This document shows, piece after piece, positions 52,368-60,867 of a stretch of DNA of 64,000 bases. Location: assembly GCF_006716445.1 (NCBI RefSeq), contig NZ_VFPA01000001.1, positions 1,550,001-1,614,000 of the forward strand, in the 5' to 3' direction. This DNA is from Pseudonocardia kunmingensis (lineage in GTDB: Bacteria > Actinomycetota > Actinomycetes > Mycobacteriales > Pseudonocardiaceae). Position 1 is the stretch's first letter, and each line of letters begins with the position of its first letter. Both the position numbers and the translations under genes were made by a program. The notes beneath the pieces were generated by a model. That model had not been told where the DNA came from. It saw only the letters and a list, made by a program, of their open reading frames with translations, and did no database searches.

Positions 52368-53813
52368 TCATCGACCCTTCGCGAAGATCACTTCGCTCAC
52401 CGTCCTGATGAGGATCTTGATGTCCAGCCACAGCGTCCAGTTCTCGATGTAGTAGTTGTCGCACCGCGCGCGCTTCGCGATCGAGACGTCGCCGCGCAGG
52501 CCGCTGACCTGCGCGAGCCCGGTGAGCCCTGCCTGCACCCGGTGCCGGTGGGCGTACCGGTCGTACTCCTGGGAGAACTGGTCGACGAAGTGCGGGCGCT
52601 CCGGCCGCGGACCCACGAGCGTCATCTCACCGCGCAGGATGTTCCACAGCTGCGGGAGCTCGTCGAGCGAGGTCCGGCGCAGGACCCGGCCCACGGGGCC
52701 CACGCGCGGGTCGTCGGCGATGGACCAGGTGGTGCCGGCCTCCTGCTCGCTGGCGGGGCGCATCGAACGCAGCTTGAGGCAGTCGAAGACGATGCCGTCG
52801 CGGCCCACCCGGGGCTGGCGGAAGATCACACCGGGGCCGCCTTCGATCCGGACGGCGAGCATGCAGGCCAGGAGCACGGGCGCCACCACGAGCAGCAGCG
52901 TGCCCGCGACGACGACGTCGAACAGCCGCTTGATCAGCCGCGCAGGCCCCCGCAGTGACGGCGTGCGGATGCGCATGATCGGGATCGACTCGATGTGGTC
53001 GGCCATCCCGGTCTGGGTGTGGAAGTAGTGCAGCCGGGGCACGACGAGCAGGTCGCAGGGCAGGCACGCGGGGGTTCGGACGATGTCGAGCAGGTCCCGC
53101 TCGGCGAACTCGCCGTCGGCGATCAGCAGCACGTCGGCCTGGGTGCGCACCACGGCGGAGTCCAGGTCCACGAGCTTGCCGAGCCGTGGCGCCTCCTGCT
53201 CGGCCACCGGGTCCTCACCGTCGTCCACGAAACCGGCGACGCGCAGGCCGTAGCGGCTGTTGGCCCGCACGACCTGCATCAGCTCCAGCGCGAGCGGGCC
53301 GCCGCCGATGACGACCACCCGGTGGGACGTGAGCTGCCACCGCCGGCTCCAGCTGATCAGCCGGGTGGTGACGAGGCGACCGGCGACGACGAGCCCGATC
53401 GACGACGCCACGTTCACGAGGAACGTCGTGACGGCGGCCTGCTCGTGCCGCAGGGCGATCACCGTGGCCACCACGGCGGCCGCGGTGAGCAACCTGCTCC
53501 CCAGCGTCGGGAGCTCGTCGAGAACGCTCAGGTGCAGCCGTGCGCGATAGCGCCCGCCGCCCGTGAGCAGCAGCAGCGACAGCCCCGTCATCACGACCAT
53601 CGCCTTCCACTGGCTGCGGTCCCACAGCAGCGGCGCGAGCAGCAGCAGCCCGTCGACGGGCAGCACGACCATCCACGCCCGGATCTTGCGCAGCACCGCC
53701 AGCGGCACCAGCCGCACGAGCAGTCGTGGCCGCAGCCGATCGCCGCCCCGTGATCCCATGGAGGACGACGACAAGGCGGTCGACTCCAGAGCAGTCACGG
53801 TCGAGTCCCCCAT
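52368..53813 (-). CDS. Polyprenyl-phosphate sugar-1-phosphate transferase (WcaJ/CpsE type)
   Basis: The protein (481 residues from the ATG at 53813; 504 from an ATG at 53882) has four N-terminal helices, a Rossmann-like central part (VVVIGGGPLALELMQVV, GFVDDGEDPVAEQEAPRLG), a fifth helix (VVVAGTLLLVVAPVLLACMLAV) and the catalytic domain: GVIFRQPRVGRDG, FDCLKLRSM, GRVLRRTSLDELPQLWNIL, GEMTLVGPRPE, HRVQAGLTGLAQVSGLRG, CDNYYIENWTLWLDIKILI. It starts repeat-unit assembly by moving sugar-1-phosphate to undecaprenyl phosphate. The N-terminal start is uncertain. Confidence 0.92.
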   Translation of the reverse strand: MGDSTVTALESTALSSSSMGSRGGDRLRPRLLVRLVPLAVLRKIRAWMVVLPVDGLLLLAPLLWDRSQWKAMVVMTGLSLLLLTGGGRYRARLHLSVLDELPTLGSRLLTAAAVVATVIALRHEQAAVTTFLVNVASSIGLVVAGRLVTTRLISWSRRWQLTSHRVVVIGGGPLALELMQVVRANSRYGLRVAGFVDDGEDPVAEQEAPRLGKLVDLDSAVVRTQADVLLIADGEFAERDLLDIVRTPACLPCDLLVVPRLHYFHTQTGMADHIESIPIMRIRTPSLRGPARLIKRLFDVVVAGTLLLVVAPVLLACMLAVRIEGGPGVIFRQPRVGRDGIVFDCLKLRSMRPASEQEAGTTWSIADDPRVGPVGRVLRRTSLDELPQLWNILRGEMTLVGPRPERPHFVDQFSQEYDRYAHRHRVQAGLTGLAQVSGLRGDVSIAKRARCDNYYIENWTLWLDIKILIRTVSEVIFAKGR

Positions 53814-54054
53814 CCCCCCGAGCCCCGTGCGACGACTGGTGTCGCTCCTGCAAGCTCGGTGACGGTCGGAGGAACGTTTCATCTCGCACGGCCCCCGCGG
53901 TGGAGGCCCGCGCGCTTACCCCGGTTGCGCTGCGTCGATGGGCCGAACGTCGGCATTCACTACGTGTGTCTGCGCCCCGTCGTTAACACGTGCGGCCCAG
54001 GCTCCGAACGACGGATGTACCCGCTGCAGGCGGGGCCGCGAGGGGGGAACACCG

Positions 54055-54738
54055 ATGGGGGTCGGGTCCGGCTCTGCACGGGAACGGGTGGGGCGCAACG
54101 GGCTCGTCGTCGCGGCCGTGACGGGCGTCCTGCTGGGCCTCGCCGTAGCCGCCCTCGCCGGTCCGGCCTGGGTGGTCGGCGCCGTGCTCACCGCAGCAGC
54201 GCTGAGCCTTGCGCGCCTCCTCCCGGTCACCGCCCGGCTGCTGAAGCCGGCACTGGACTCCACGGTCGCGCTCGCGATCCTCGCGGTGACCGCGCCGCTG
54301 TTGCTCGCCGTCGCGGTGGTGGTGCGCGCGGACGGCGGCCCGGCGCTCGTCCAGGAGGAGCGCGTCGGCGCCGGCGGCCGCACGTTCGGGATGCTGGCGT
54401 TCCGCTGCACGTCCGCGCGCGGCAGCGGCGACACCCGGGTCGGTGCGCTCCTGCGGCACTACTCGTGGGACGCGCTGCCACAGCTGCTCAACGTGGTGGC
54501 CGGGTCCATGGCCTTCGTCGGCCCCCGGCCGCTGCGGCCCACCGAAGCCGCAGGCGCGCCGTCGCGGGCACCGGTGGCCAAACCCGGTGTCACCGGCCTC
54601 TGGCCCCCTGGGCGGGACCGCGACGACGCGGCCCGCCTCGAGCTGCGCTACGTCGAGACCTGGACGCCCGCCCTCGACACCGTGATCCTCTTCCGGGCGC
54701 TGCGAGCGGCGAAGGAGCGCGACGGCACCGCCGCGTGA
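54055..54738 (+). CDS. Short sugar transferase (bacterial sugar transferase family)
   Basis: This 227-residue protein lacks the four N-terminal helices and Rossmann domain of the gene at 52368. It has two helices (about 15-50), one more (LDSTVALAILAVTAPLLLAVAVVV) and a reduced catalytic domain: ALVQEERVGAGGRTFGMLAF, LLRHYSWDALPQLLNVVAG, MAFVGPRPLRP, PGVTGLWP, and a final ETWTPALDTVILFRAL. The usual KxRSM word is altered to AFRCTS and the RxxSxDELPQ word to LRHYSWDALPQ. GAGGGGGG precedes the ATG. It may be a second initiating enzyme or a diverged copy. Confidence 0.83.
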   Translation: MGVGSGSARERVGRNGLVVAAVTGVLLGLAVAALAGPAWVVGAVLTAAALSLARLLPVTARLLKPALDSTVALAILAVTAPLLLAVAVVVRADGGPALVQEERVGAGGRTFGMLAFRCTSARGSGDTRVGALLRHYSWDALPQLLNVVAGSMAFVGPRPLRPTEAAGAPSRAPVAKPGVTGLWPPGRDRDDAARLELRYVETWTPALDTVILFRALRAAKERDGTAA

Positions 54739-54756
54739 CGTCCGGCCCCGCGGTCG

Positions 54757-55500
54757 TCACCGGACGTGACGCGCCGCTCCCGGCGAGGGGTGCGCCGCCA
54801 CCTGCTCCGCGTCGTCGCGGCGGTGCCTGGGCTCGCTCCGGCGGGGCGCCGGTATCGCCGCCCGTGCCGCCTCCGCCCGCCGGCGACCGCCCCGCTCCTC
54901 GGCTCCGTGCCGGGGCGGCGGCGCCACCGGGAGCACCGTGGTCGCCACGTCCCCCGGATCCACCGTCACCGGCGGCCGGGGCCGCGGTACCGCGAGCACC
55001 CGCAGCGCCCGCACGTCCACGAGCCGGGCGACGAGCACCTCGAGCACCGTGCGTGCCGCGTCGAGGTCCCGCGGTTGGACCGGCCGCCGTGCGTCCCCGA
55101 GCAGCTGCAACGCCCCGAACCCGGCGGACGCGGTGCGCAGGGGCACGACCACCGAGCTGGCCCGGCCGGTCTCCGCGGCGACGGCGGCGAGCTCCGGGGG
55201 GCCGAGGCGGGTGAGGTCGGGCGTGTGCAGCGGCCGGCCGCTGCGGATCACCGCGGGCAGGGGGCCGGTGCCGGCACGGCGCTGGGCCGCTCCCATCCAG
55301 CCGGCCTGCGCGTCCGACGCCGCGACCGTCGGTTCCTCGTCGGACGGCTCGGTGACCATCACCAGCGCGGCCGCCACGCCGAGCGCGGGTGGCAGCGCCT
55401 CGCAGAGCCGTCCCAGCTCGGCGCGCAGGTCCAGCTCGCCGGCGCTGAGGCGCGCGAGGTGCAGGGCGAGCGAGGTGAGGGTCGGGTCGGCCGCGGTCAC
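54757..55500 (-). CDS. GAF-domain protein
   Basis: The 247-residue protein has a GAF-type sensor at about 25-160: LGRLCEALPPALGVAAALVMV, GPLPAVIRSGRPLHTPDL, ASSVVVPLRTASAGFGALQLLGD, and LDAARTVLEVLVARL. Similar N-terminal modules occur in GAF-ANTAR regulators, but no ANTAR domain follows; the C-terminal 70 residues are Arg/Pro-rich and disordered-looking. It starts at a GTG and converges on the short sugar transferase gene. Ligand and partner are unknown. Confidence 0.8.
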   Translation of the reverse strand: MTAADPTLTSLALHLARLSAGELDLRAELGRLCEALPPALGVAAALVMVTEPSDEEPTVAASDAQAGWMGAAQRRAGTGPLPAVIRSGRPLHTPDLTRLGPPELAAVAAETGRASSVVVPLRTASAGFGALQLLGDARRPVQPRDLDAARTVLEVLVARLVDVRALRVLAVPRPRPPVTVDPGDVATTVLPVAPPPRHGAEERGGRRRAEAARAAIPAPRRSEPRHRRDDAEQVAAHPSPGAARHVR

Positions 55501-55596
55501 GGCAGTCCCGTCCAGCGGGTGCAGAACATGGCAACTCCTCGGCCCGGCGGGTGGGGAGCGAGCCGGGCTCTGATCAAGTGGTCGCCTGGCGGCGCC

Positions 55597-55695
55597 GTGC
55601 CGTTACGCCACCGGATCGAGCGCCGGTCGGGCGTGCCGACGTACCTGCAGATCGTCACGCAGGTCAAGCAGGCCCTGCGCCTGGGCACCCTGCGG
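55597..55695 (+). pseudogene. GntR-family regulator remnant (N-terminus only)
   Basis: From a GTG at 55597 the frame reads MPLRHRIERRSGVPTYLQIV, then TQVKQALRLGTLR, the N-terminal helix of YtrA-type GntR regulators. The family sequence stops there, where GDQLP and the rest of the DNA-binding wing are expected, and the DNA passes into the tail of an ABC ATPase gene. This is a deletion relic, the first of three that keep the order of a GntR-ATPase-permease operon. Confidence 0.72.
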
Positions 55696-55710
55696 AGCGC
55701 GGCAGTCGGC

Positions 55711-55846
55711 GTGCACCGCGACCGTGGGACGGCAGACCCGCGCGCCGGTCCGCGGCGTCGACACCCCACCTGGTTTCCGCGCCGAACGTCCCGGGCTCGA
55801 CGACCTCGTCCTCGCCTACCTGCAGGAACCGGAGCGTGCCGCATGA
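55711..55846 (+). pseudogene. ABC transporter ATPase remnant (C-terminus only)
   Basis: In a second frame the DNA encodes TATVGRQTRAPVRGVDTPPG, then FRAERPGLDDLVLAYLQEPE and a TGA at 55844-55846. This is the C-terminal end of actinobacterial ABC ATPases of the YtrB/multidrug type. The nucleotide-binding domain is missing. The stop overlaps the permease remnant's ATG by four bases (ATGA), so the original operon junction is preserved. Confidence 0.72.
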
Positions 55847-56220
55847 CATGGCTCGTCTGGCGCCGGCAGCGCGCCGCCCTGCTGACGGCCGCGTCGCTGG
55901 TGGCCGCGTTCGCCGCCGTGCTCGTCGCCGGCCGGCACGACTTCGTGGCCTTCCTGCGGGAGTACGGGATCGAGGAGGCCTGCTTCGAGGTCGTGACGGA
56001 GGCGTGCCGCGACCAGCGGCCTGCTGGTGGCCGCTCGACACCCCGCTCTTCGAGACCTCCGGGATCGTGCCGATGGCGTACGCGGTGCTCGCGTTCACGC
56101 TCGCGGCCGGCACCGGGCTCGTCGCGCGCGGGAGCCTCGCGCCGGTCGCCGTCGCGGTCGTCGGCTTCGCGCGTCCTGACGATCTGGGCGACGCCGGCGG
56201 ATCCGAGGCCACGTCCGGCA
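55843..56220 (+). pseudogene. ABC transporter permease remnant
   Basis: The start MTWLVWRRQRAALLTAASLV is the usual beginning of permeases paired with such ATPases. The frame holds to about 56020 (FLREYGIEEACFEVVTEAC), then a second frame continues with WPLDTPLFETSGIVPMAYAV, LAFTLAAGTGLVARGSLAPV and VVGFAR. About 100 residues of the family's middle and all of its C-terminal half are missing, so it cannot function. Confidence 0.72.
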
Positions 56221-56246
56221 TCCCCGCCCGCCGTTCCGCTGCCTGG

Positions 56247-58147
56247 TCAGAAGGGCGGCGGGCCGGTCTCGTCGAAGGACGTCGGCGGGTCGGTGGGCCT
56301 GCGCGCGAAGTACCCGTCGTAGTCCTGCTGCGACATCCGCGGACCCCGCGACCGCGGCTCCGGCCGGTCACGGCGCGGCGCCGTCGGCGGGTCGGGGTCG
56401 GGGCGGTAGTCGTAGGGATGGCTGCAGTAGCGGTGCCCGGTAGGAGTGATCCACTGGATCCGCCCGTCGGGCAACGCCCGCACCGCCCACCCCGGGGCGT
56501 GCTTCATCACATGATCATGACCGCACAACCCGTCGAGGTTCTTCTCGTTCGTCGGGCCCTGCGGGAACGGCACCACGTGCTCCAGATGCGAGTCGAGCAC
56601 CCGGCGCCGGCAGATCGGGCTGCGGCAGTACACATCGCGGGCCCGCACGAAATCGGCCAGCCCGGCCGGTGGCCGGTAGGTCGTGCGCCCGTAGTCGAGC
56701 ACCGTGCCCGACAACGGGTCATAGACAAGGCGCCGTAGGTTCGCATCAACTGCGATCTCGCGGGCCAACTGGGCAGGGATCGGACCGTGACCGACCAACT
56801 CACACGGCTGGTCATCGAGACCGGCCAGCGTGGACAGCGGAACCAGCACCTGCACCAGGGGCTTGGTCGGGGTGACCGGCCGCGGCAGCAGCCCGCCGCC
56901 ACCGCTCCCCGACGAGGAATCGCCCGACCCGCACCGCTCGCAAACACCCCGGCCGGCGGCGCAGCCGGTGTCAGCGGCGCCCGGGTCAACGGTGCCGGTA
57001 TCGGCGGCACCAGTGGGACCGGGACCGGAGTCGTCGTCAGCAGCGGCGCCCATGTCAGCAGTGGCGTCGGCATCGTCGACCGCGCCGGTATCGGCGTAGT
57101 CGACAGCGGCGTCGGAGTCAGTATCGTCAGCGGTGTCGGCGTCAGCAGCGTCGCCGGTGTCTGCATCTGTGTCGGCGTCGGTGTTGAACGCCGCATAGGC
57201 GAGGGCACCGGTCAGCAGCGCAACGACCAGATCCGAACGCCGGGCGTCGATCCCCCGCGGATCATCCTTGCCAAGCCCCTTGGCCAACCGGGTCAACGAC
57301 CCGAACACGCCAACGCATCCGCGGCCGACATCGACGCCCACAACGACGCCATGCCCTCCTCTTCCGGGTTGAGCACCACCCGCCGCTCCCGATGCGCCGC
57401 CCGATGCCGGGCGAAAACACCCTCCGGGTCGACCTGCGCCACCGCCCGCTTCACCGCGGCCTTCACCTGCGCCAACGTCTGCTCCGGCGCCCGGTCCAGG
57501 ACCCGCGCCTGCACCGCCCGCGCCTTGTCCACCGGCAGGTAATGCACGCCATCACAGATCGCCGCCACCCGGCGTTCGTCGAGCCGACCGGCCTTCCACA
57601 CCGCCAACGCCTCGGGCAGCACCTGCGTCAGCTGCACCGCCCGACCCAGCTCGGCCTTGGCCGTCATCCGCGACTTGCGCAGCGCCAGCCCCACCTCGTC
57701 CGGGGCGAACCGGCCCAACCCGCACGGCTTGTCCACCGCCACCATCGTGTTGTCATCACCCGGGCGACGGCGCGCGAACTCGGCCAACACCTCGGTCCGC
57801 CGCGCCTGCGCCCACGCCGCGACCCGGTCGAACCCCACCACCGCATCGATCAACTCCGCATCCGACAGGCTGCCCGGCGAGTCGGCATCGACATCCAACT
57901 CCATCCCCAGCAGCGCAGAAGGCTCGGTGTTGCCGTACGTGCGCTCGACGCCGAAACGCAGCCACTCCTCCCTCCCGCGCCACTGCCGCGCCGCCCGCTC
58001 CTCCGCGGTCTCCACGGCGACCTCCTCCAGCGGCGGCAGGTCGGGGCAGTCCTCGGGGCAGTCCTCACCCCGGTCCAGCACCGCGTCCAAGGGCGCGTCC
58101 TCAGGCCAGTCCCGAAGGAGACCCGAGGAACACACCGTGTCGAACAT
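56247..58147 (-). pseudogene. DUF222/HNH endonuclease (13E12 family), frameshifted
   Basis: The N-terminal DUF222 part runs from the ATG at 58147 (ELIDAVVGFDRVAAWAQARR, FARRRPG, LGRAVQLTQVLPEALAVWKAGRLDERR) to about 57310. There the frame breaks: SAADALA should continue as VFGSLTRLAKGLG, which is present one frame over, as if one G were lost. The second frame carries an Asp/Ala/Thr-rich variable stretch, then an HNH domain: RARDVYCRSPICRRRVLDSH, LEHVVPFPQGPTNEKNLDGL, CGHDHVMKH. The full protein would have about 630 residues. Such genes are multicopy in actinobacteria, with unclear function. A base-calling error is an alternative to true decay. Confidence 0.82.
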
Positions 58148-58189
58148 GTGTTCGATTCTAGCACGGTTGCGGCGGCCGTGCTCCGCGAT

Positions 58190-58345
58190 TCCTGCAGGTC
58201 GGGCGGGTTGCGTGGGCGCGCCGTGCCCGGCTCGAGACCACTGCCCCACCCCACGCCCCGGCCTCACTCGCGGTCACCGCGGCGGGTACCCGACCCCCGG
58301 GTGCCGAGGGTGGCCCTGTTGGCACAGTTACTCCGTCCAGCGGTG
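58190..58345 (+). repeat. Dispersed repeat, copy d (short)
   Basis: Starting TCCTGCAGGTCGGGCGGGTTG and continuing through GCCGTGCCCGGCTCGAGACC and CACTGCCCCACCCCACG, this matches the outer part of copy c at 23225-23502 read on its own strand. The later part, ending near GTTGGCACAGTTACTCCG, corresponds to the GGTTGGCACCAC segment of copy c; about 100 bases between them seem deleted. It lies just upstream of the DUF222/HNH pseudogene. Confidence 0.68.
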
Positions 58346-58350
58346 ATCAA

Positions 58351-58640
58351 GGGCTGACGACGGCGCTCGAAGCCCGATCAGCGACCCGGACCAGGCCGAC
58401 GATCACAGGTAGGGGTGCAACGGGACCACCGCAAGGAGCACACCCACCCGGCAGCGACGGGCTCGTCCGGAACAGGCCTGGGCCATGTCGGGAACGGCCG
58501 CCGGCCGACCACCGGCCACCTCGCCGACCGGGCGGAATCAGGGGAAGGCGCCGACTGCGGCGAAGACCCCGGACCAGGGCGGGCGGCAGTGGCCGCGAGC
58601 CGGGAACGGCGCGCCCACCGCCGGAAGATCCCGCGATGAG
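58351..58640 (-). repeat. Dispersed ~280-base repeat, copy b
   Basis: On the minus strand this reads GTGGGCGCGCCGTTCCCGG, CACTGCCGCCCGCCCT, CCGTTCCCGACATGGCCCAG, CCTGTTCCGGACGAG, GCTGCCGGGTGGGTG and ends near GCTGATCGGGC. It is the counterpart of copy a at 22886-23168 in inverted orientation. Together with copy d it rebuilds the a/c composite of the first locus in reverse. The whole gap 58148-58716 between the HNH pseudogene and the SDR gene is filled by these repeats and holds no gene. Confidence 0.78.
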
Positions 58641-58716
58641 CACCGCCCGCCACCACGAACTTCCGCGGTCGGACCCGGGCCACCGGCGGAAAGGCCGTCG
58701 CCCGCACCCGTCACGA

Positions 58717-59457
58717 TCAGCCCTGACGCGTCGGCCGGATTGTCAGATCCCCGATCTCGACGTCGTCGGGCTGGTCGATCGCGAACGCGATCGCCCGGGC
58801 CACCGCCACCGGGTCGATACCGAGATCAGCCATGTTCCGCCTGACCTCCTCGCGCACGGCAGGATCGTCGACGGCGTTGTCGACGAGCTCGGTGCGGACG
58901 TAGCCCGGCGAGATCGACGTCGTCCGCAGGACCCCGTCGGTGCTCTCCTGCCGCAAGCCCTCCAGGAGGGTGCGCACCGCGTTCTTCGTCCCGGCGTACA
59001 CCGCCTGGGTGGGGACGATCTTCAGGCCGGAGGTCGAGACGACGGTGACGAGGTGGCCGCCGCCCTGACGGCGGAACACCGGCAGGGCCGCGGCGATCCC
59101 GTGCAGGATCCCCTTGACGTTCACGTCGACCATCGCCGCCCAGCCCTCGACGTCGAGGTCGGCGATGGTGCTGATCCTGGTCGTCCCGGCGTTGCCCACC
59201 AGGACGTCCAGGCGGCCGAAGCGCTCGACGGCGACGGTGACGAGCGACCGGAGGCCGTCGGGATCGGTGACGTCCACGCGCGTGGCGGCCGCCCGGCCGC
59301 CGCCGGCTTCGATCTCGGTGACCAGCCGGTCCAGCCGGTCGGTGCGGCGGGCTCCGACGACGACGGGCGCGCCGAGCGACGCGAGGTGGCGAGCCGTCGC
59401 CTCACCGATCCCGCTGCTGGCGCCGGTGATGGCGACGACCTTGCCGTGGATGGCCAT
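58717..59457 (-). CDS. SDR-family oxidoreductase
   Basis: This 246-residue classical short-chain dehydrogenase has the cofactor loop TGASSGIG near residue 11, RRTDRL (the Arg pair favours NADPH), DVTDPDGL, NAG, and the catalytic Ser in VVSTSG with YAGTK. The C-terminal SPGYVRTELVDN and IGDLTIRPTRQG fit the YdfG-like group. Its start is 26 bases from that of the divergent TetR gene, and TetR-type operators lie at that junction, so it is probably the repressed target. Substrate is unknown. Confidence 0.93.
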   Translation of the reverse strand: MAIHGKVVAITGASSGIGEATARHLASLGAPVVVGARRTDRLDRLVTEIEAGGGRAAATRVDVTDPDGLRSLVTVAVERFGRLDVLVGNAGTTRISTIADLDVEGWAAMVDVNVKGILHGIAAALPVFRRQGGGHLVTVVSTSGLKIVPTQAVYAGTKNAVRTLLEGLRQESTDGVLRTTSISPGYVRTELVDNAVDDPAVREEVRRNMADLGIDPVAVARAIAFAIDQPDDVEIGDLTIRPTRQG

Positions 59458-59471
59458 GACTTTCCCCTGCC

Positions 59472-59522
59472 TAGAATGGACACATGTCCGGTTACCCCGA
59501 CAAGCCTAGCGGACACGTGTCC
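59472..59522. promoter_or_regulatory. Paired palindromic operator and leaderless promoter of the SDR/TetR pair
   Basis: GGACACATGTCC at 59478-59489 and GGACACGTGTCC at 59511-59522 are 12-base palindromes, each followed by GGTT, with centres 33 bases apart (about three helical turns). TAGAAT at 59472-59477 is a good -10 box six bases before the ATG at 59484, which lies inside the first palindrome. An in-frame GTG (59517) lies inside the second. No Shine-Dalgarno sequence precedes either start, so the tetR mRNA is probably leaderless and self-repressed. Confidence 0.65.
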
Positions 59523-60077
59523 GGTTCAGTCAAGGGTCGGCGCGCCGACGCGCAACGCAACCGCGAGCGGATCTTGCACGCGGCGCGCGAGCTCGTGCAC
59601 GAGCCGGGAGAGCTGAAGCTCAACGCCGTCGCGAAGGCCTGCGGTATCGGGCAGGGCACGCTGTACCGGCACTTCCCGACCCGCGAGGACCTCCTCGCCG
59701 AGGTGTACCGCCGCGAGATGGACGAGCTGGTCGCCGAGGCCCCCCGGCTGCTGGAGATCCACCCGCCGCTGGAGGCGTTGGCGGCGTGGTTCGACCGGGT
59801 TGCCGCCTACGCCCGGGTCAAGCGCGACGTGTTCGCCGCCGTCGAGGCCGGGACGTGGCGCGATCTCGCCGCGCACAGCCTCGGCCCGATCGGCGAGGCG
59901 GTGGAGCTGTTGCTGGCTGCCGGTCGCGAGGCCGGCAGCGTCCGCGCCGACGCCGAAGCCCGCGACGTCATCGTGCTCATCAGCTGGTTGTCGCGGCTGG
60001 ACGACGCAGAACTCGACGCGCGGGGGTCGCGACTGCTGTCGATCCTCGTCGACGGTCTCCGGGCACGCCGCCCCTGA
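59484..60077 (+). CDS. TetR-family transcriptional regulator
   Basis: The 197-residue regulator has the N-terminal TetR HTH: RRADAQRNRERILHAARELV, LNAVAKACGIGQGTLYRHFPTREDLLAEVYRRE. The rest is the usual helical ligand-binding domain. It starts at an ATG inside an operator palindrome; a GTG eleven codons later, in the second palindrome, is an alternative that would still keep the whole HTH. It most likely represses itself and the divergent SDR gene until a small molecule binds. Confidence 0.93.
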   Translation: MSGYPDKPSGHVSGSVKGRRADAQRNRERILHAARELVHEPGELKLNAVAKACGIGQGTLYRHFPTREDLLAEVYRREMDELVAEAPRLLEIHPPLEALAAWFDRVAAYARVKRDVFAAVEAGTWRDLAAHSLGPIGEAVELLLAAGREAGSVRADAEARDVIVLISWLSRLDDAELDARGSRLLSILVDGLRARRP

Positions 60078-60133
60078 GGCGCCGTGGAGGTCGGGCCGGT
60101 AGCGGGCGCCGACCCCCTTCGCGCACCAACCGG

Positions 60134-60382
60134 TCAGCGCAGATGCGACGCCTGCTCGGCCGCCGGTTGCGACTCCTCGTCGGGCACCCAGCGCAGGACG
60201 TCGCCCGGCTGGCACCCGAGCACGCGGCACACGGCGTCGAGGGTCGCGAACCGGACGGCCTTGGCGCGCCCGTTCTTGAGCACGGCGACGTTCGCGGGGG
60301 TGATGCCGACGGCCTCGGCGAACTCGGCGACCGACATCTTGCGCCGGGCGAGCATGACGTCGATGTCGACGACGATGGCCAT
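60134..60382 (-). CDS. Small XRE-family HTH regulator (YozG-like)
   Basis: The 82-residue protein is little more than one Cro/C1-type HTH: MLARRKMSVAEFAEAVGITPANVAVLKNGRAKAVRF, ATLDAVCRVLGCQPGDVLRW, and a short acidic tail. This matches YozG-like regulators that are usually paired with DUF2975 membrane proteins. Its ATG shares one base with the stop of the DUF2975 gene (TGATG), so both are on one transcript. Confidence 0.92.
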   Translation of the reverse strand: MAIVVDIDVMLARRKMSVAEFAEAVGITPANVAVLKNGRAKAVRFATLDAVCRVLGCQPGDVLRWVPDEESQPAAEQASHLR

Positions 60383-60849
60383 CACACCACCTCGTCGAGC
60401 TCGCGCCGCAGGACCGTCGCGGAGCGCAGCAGCCCCCGCATGACGACCATCAACAGCGCGAACGCGACGCCGCTGAGGCCGATGCCACCGCCGATCAGGA
60501 CGAGCCCGGGCGCGTCGTCGACCTCGCCCGCGTGCGCGCACAGCCCGGCGACCAGCACCGCGGCGACGAGCCCTGCGACGGAGATGACGTCGACCCAGCG
60601 GAACGCGCGCTCGTCGAAGATCGCGTCGCGCCGCACCATGGACAGCAGCACCCACAGGGCGGCGAGCAGGACCTCGACGCACGCGACGGCCGCGATGCCG
60701 AACGCCGAGTACGCCACGGCGAGGATGACGGTGTCGGGTGCCGCGAGCTGCGTCGCGATGACGACGGCGAGCACGACCTGCAGGCCGACGGCGCCGAGCG
60801 CGATCAGGACGAGGAGTCCCCGCAGGACGAGGATCACGAGCTGGCTCAC
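60382..60849 (-). CDS. DUF2975 membrane protein
   Basis: This 155-residue protein has four transmembrane helices (VILVLRGLLVLIALGAVGLQVVLAVV; AYSAFGIAAVACVEVLLAALWVLL; ISVAGLVAAVLVAGLCAH; GLVLIGGGIGLSGVAFALLMVVM) and the motif RRDAIFDERAFRWVD between helices two and three, which is the DUF2975 signature. Function is unknown. The GTG at 60849 has GAGGA seven bases upstream. It forms a two-gene operon with the XRE regulator. Confidence 0.9.
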   Translation of the reverse strand: MSQLVILVLRGLLVLIALGAVGLQVVLAVVIATQLAAPDTVILAVAYSAFGIAAVACVEVLLAALWVLLSMVRRDAIFDERAFRWVDVISVAGLVAAVLVAGLCAHAGEVDDAPGLVLIGGGIGLSGVAFALLMVVMRGLLRSATVLRRELDEVV

Positions 60850-60867
60850 CGCTCGATCCTCGATGGA

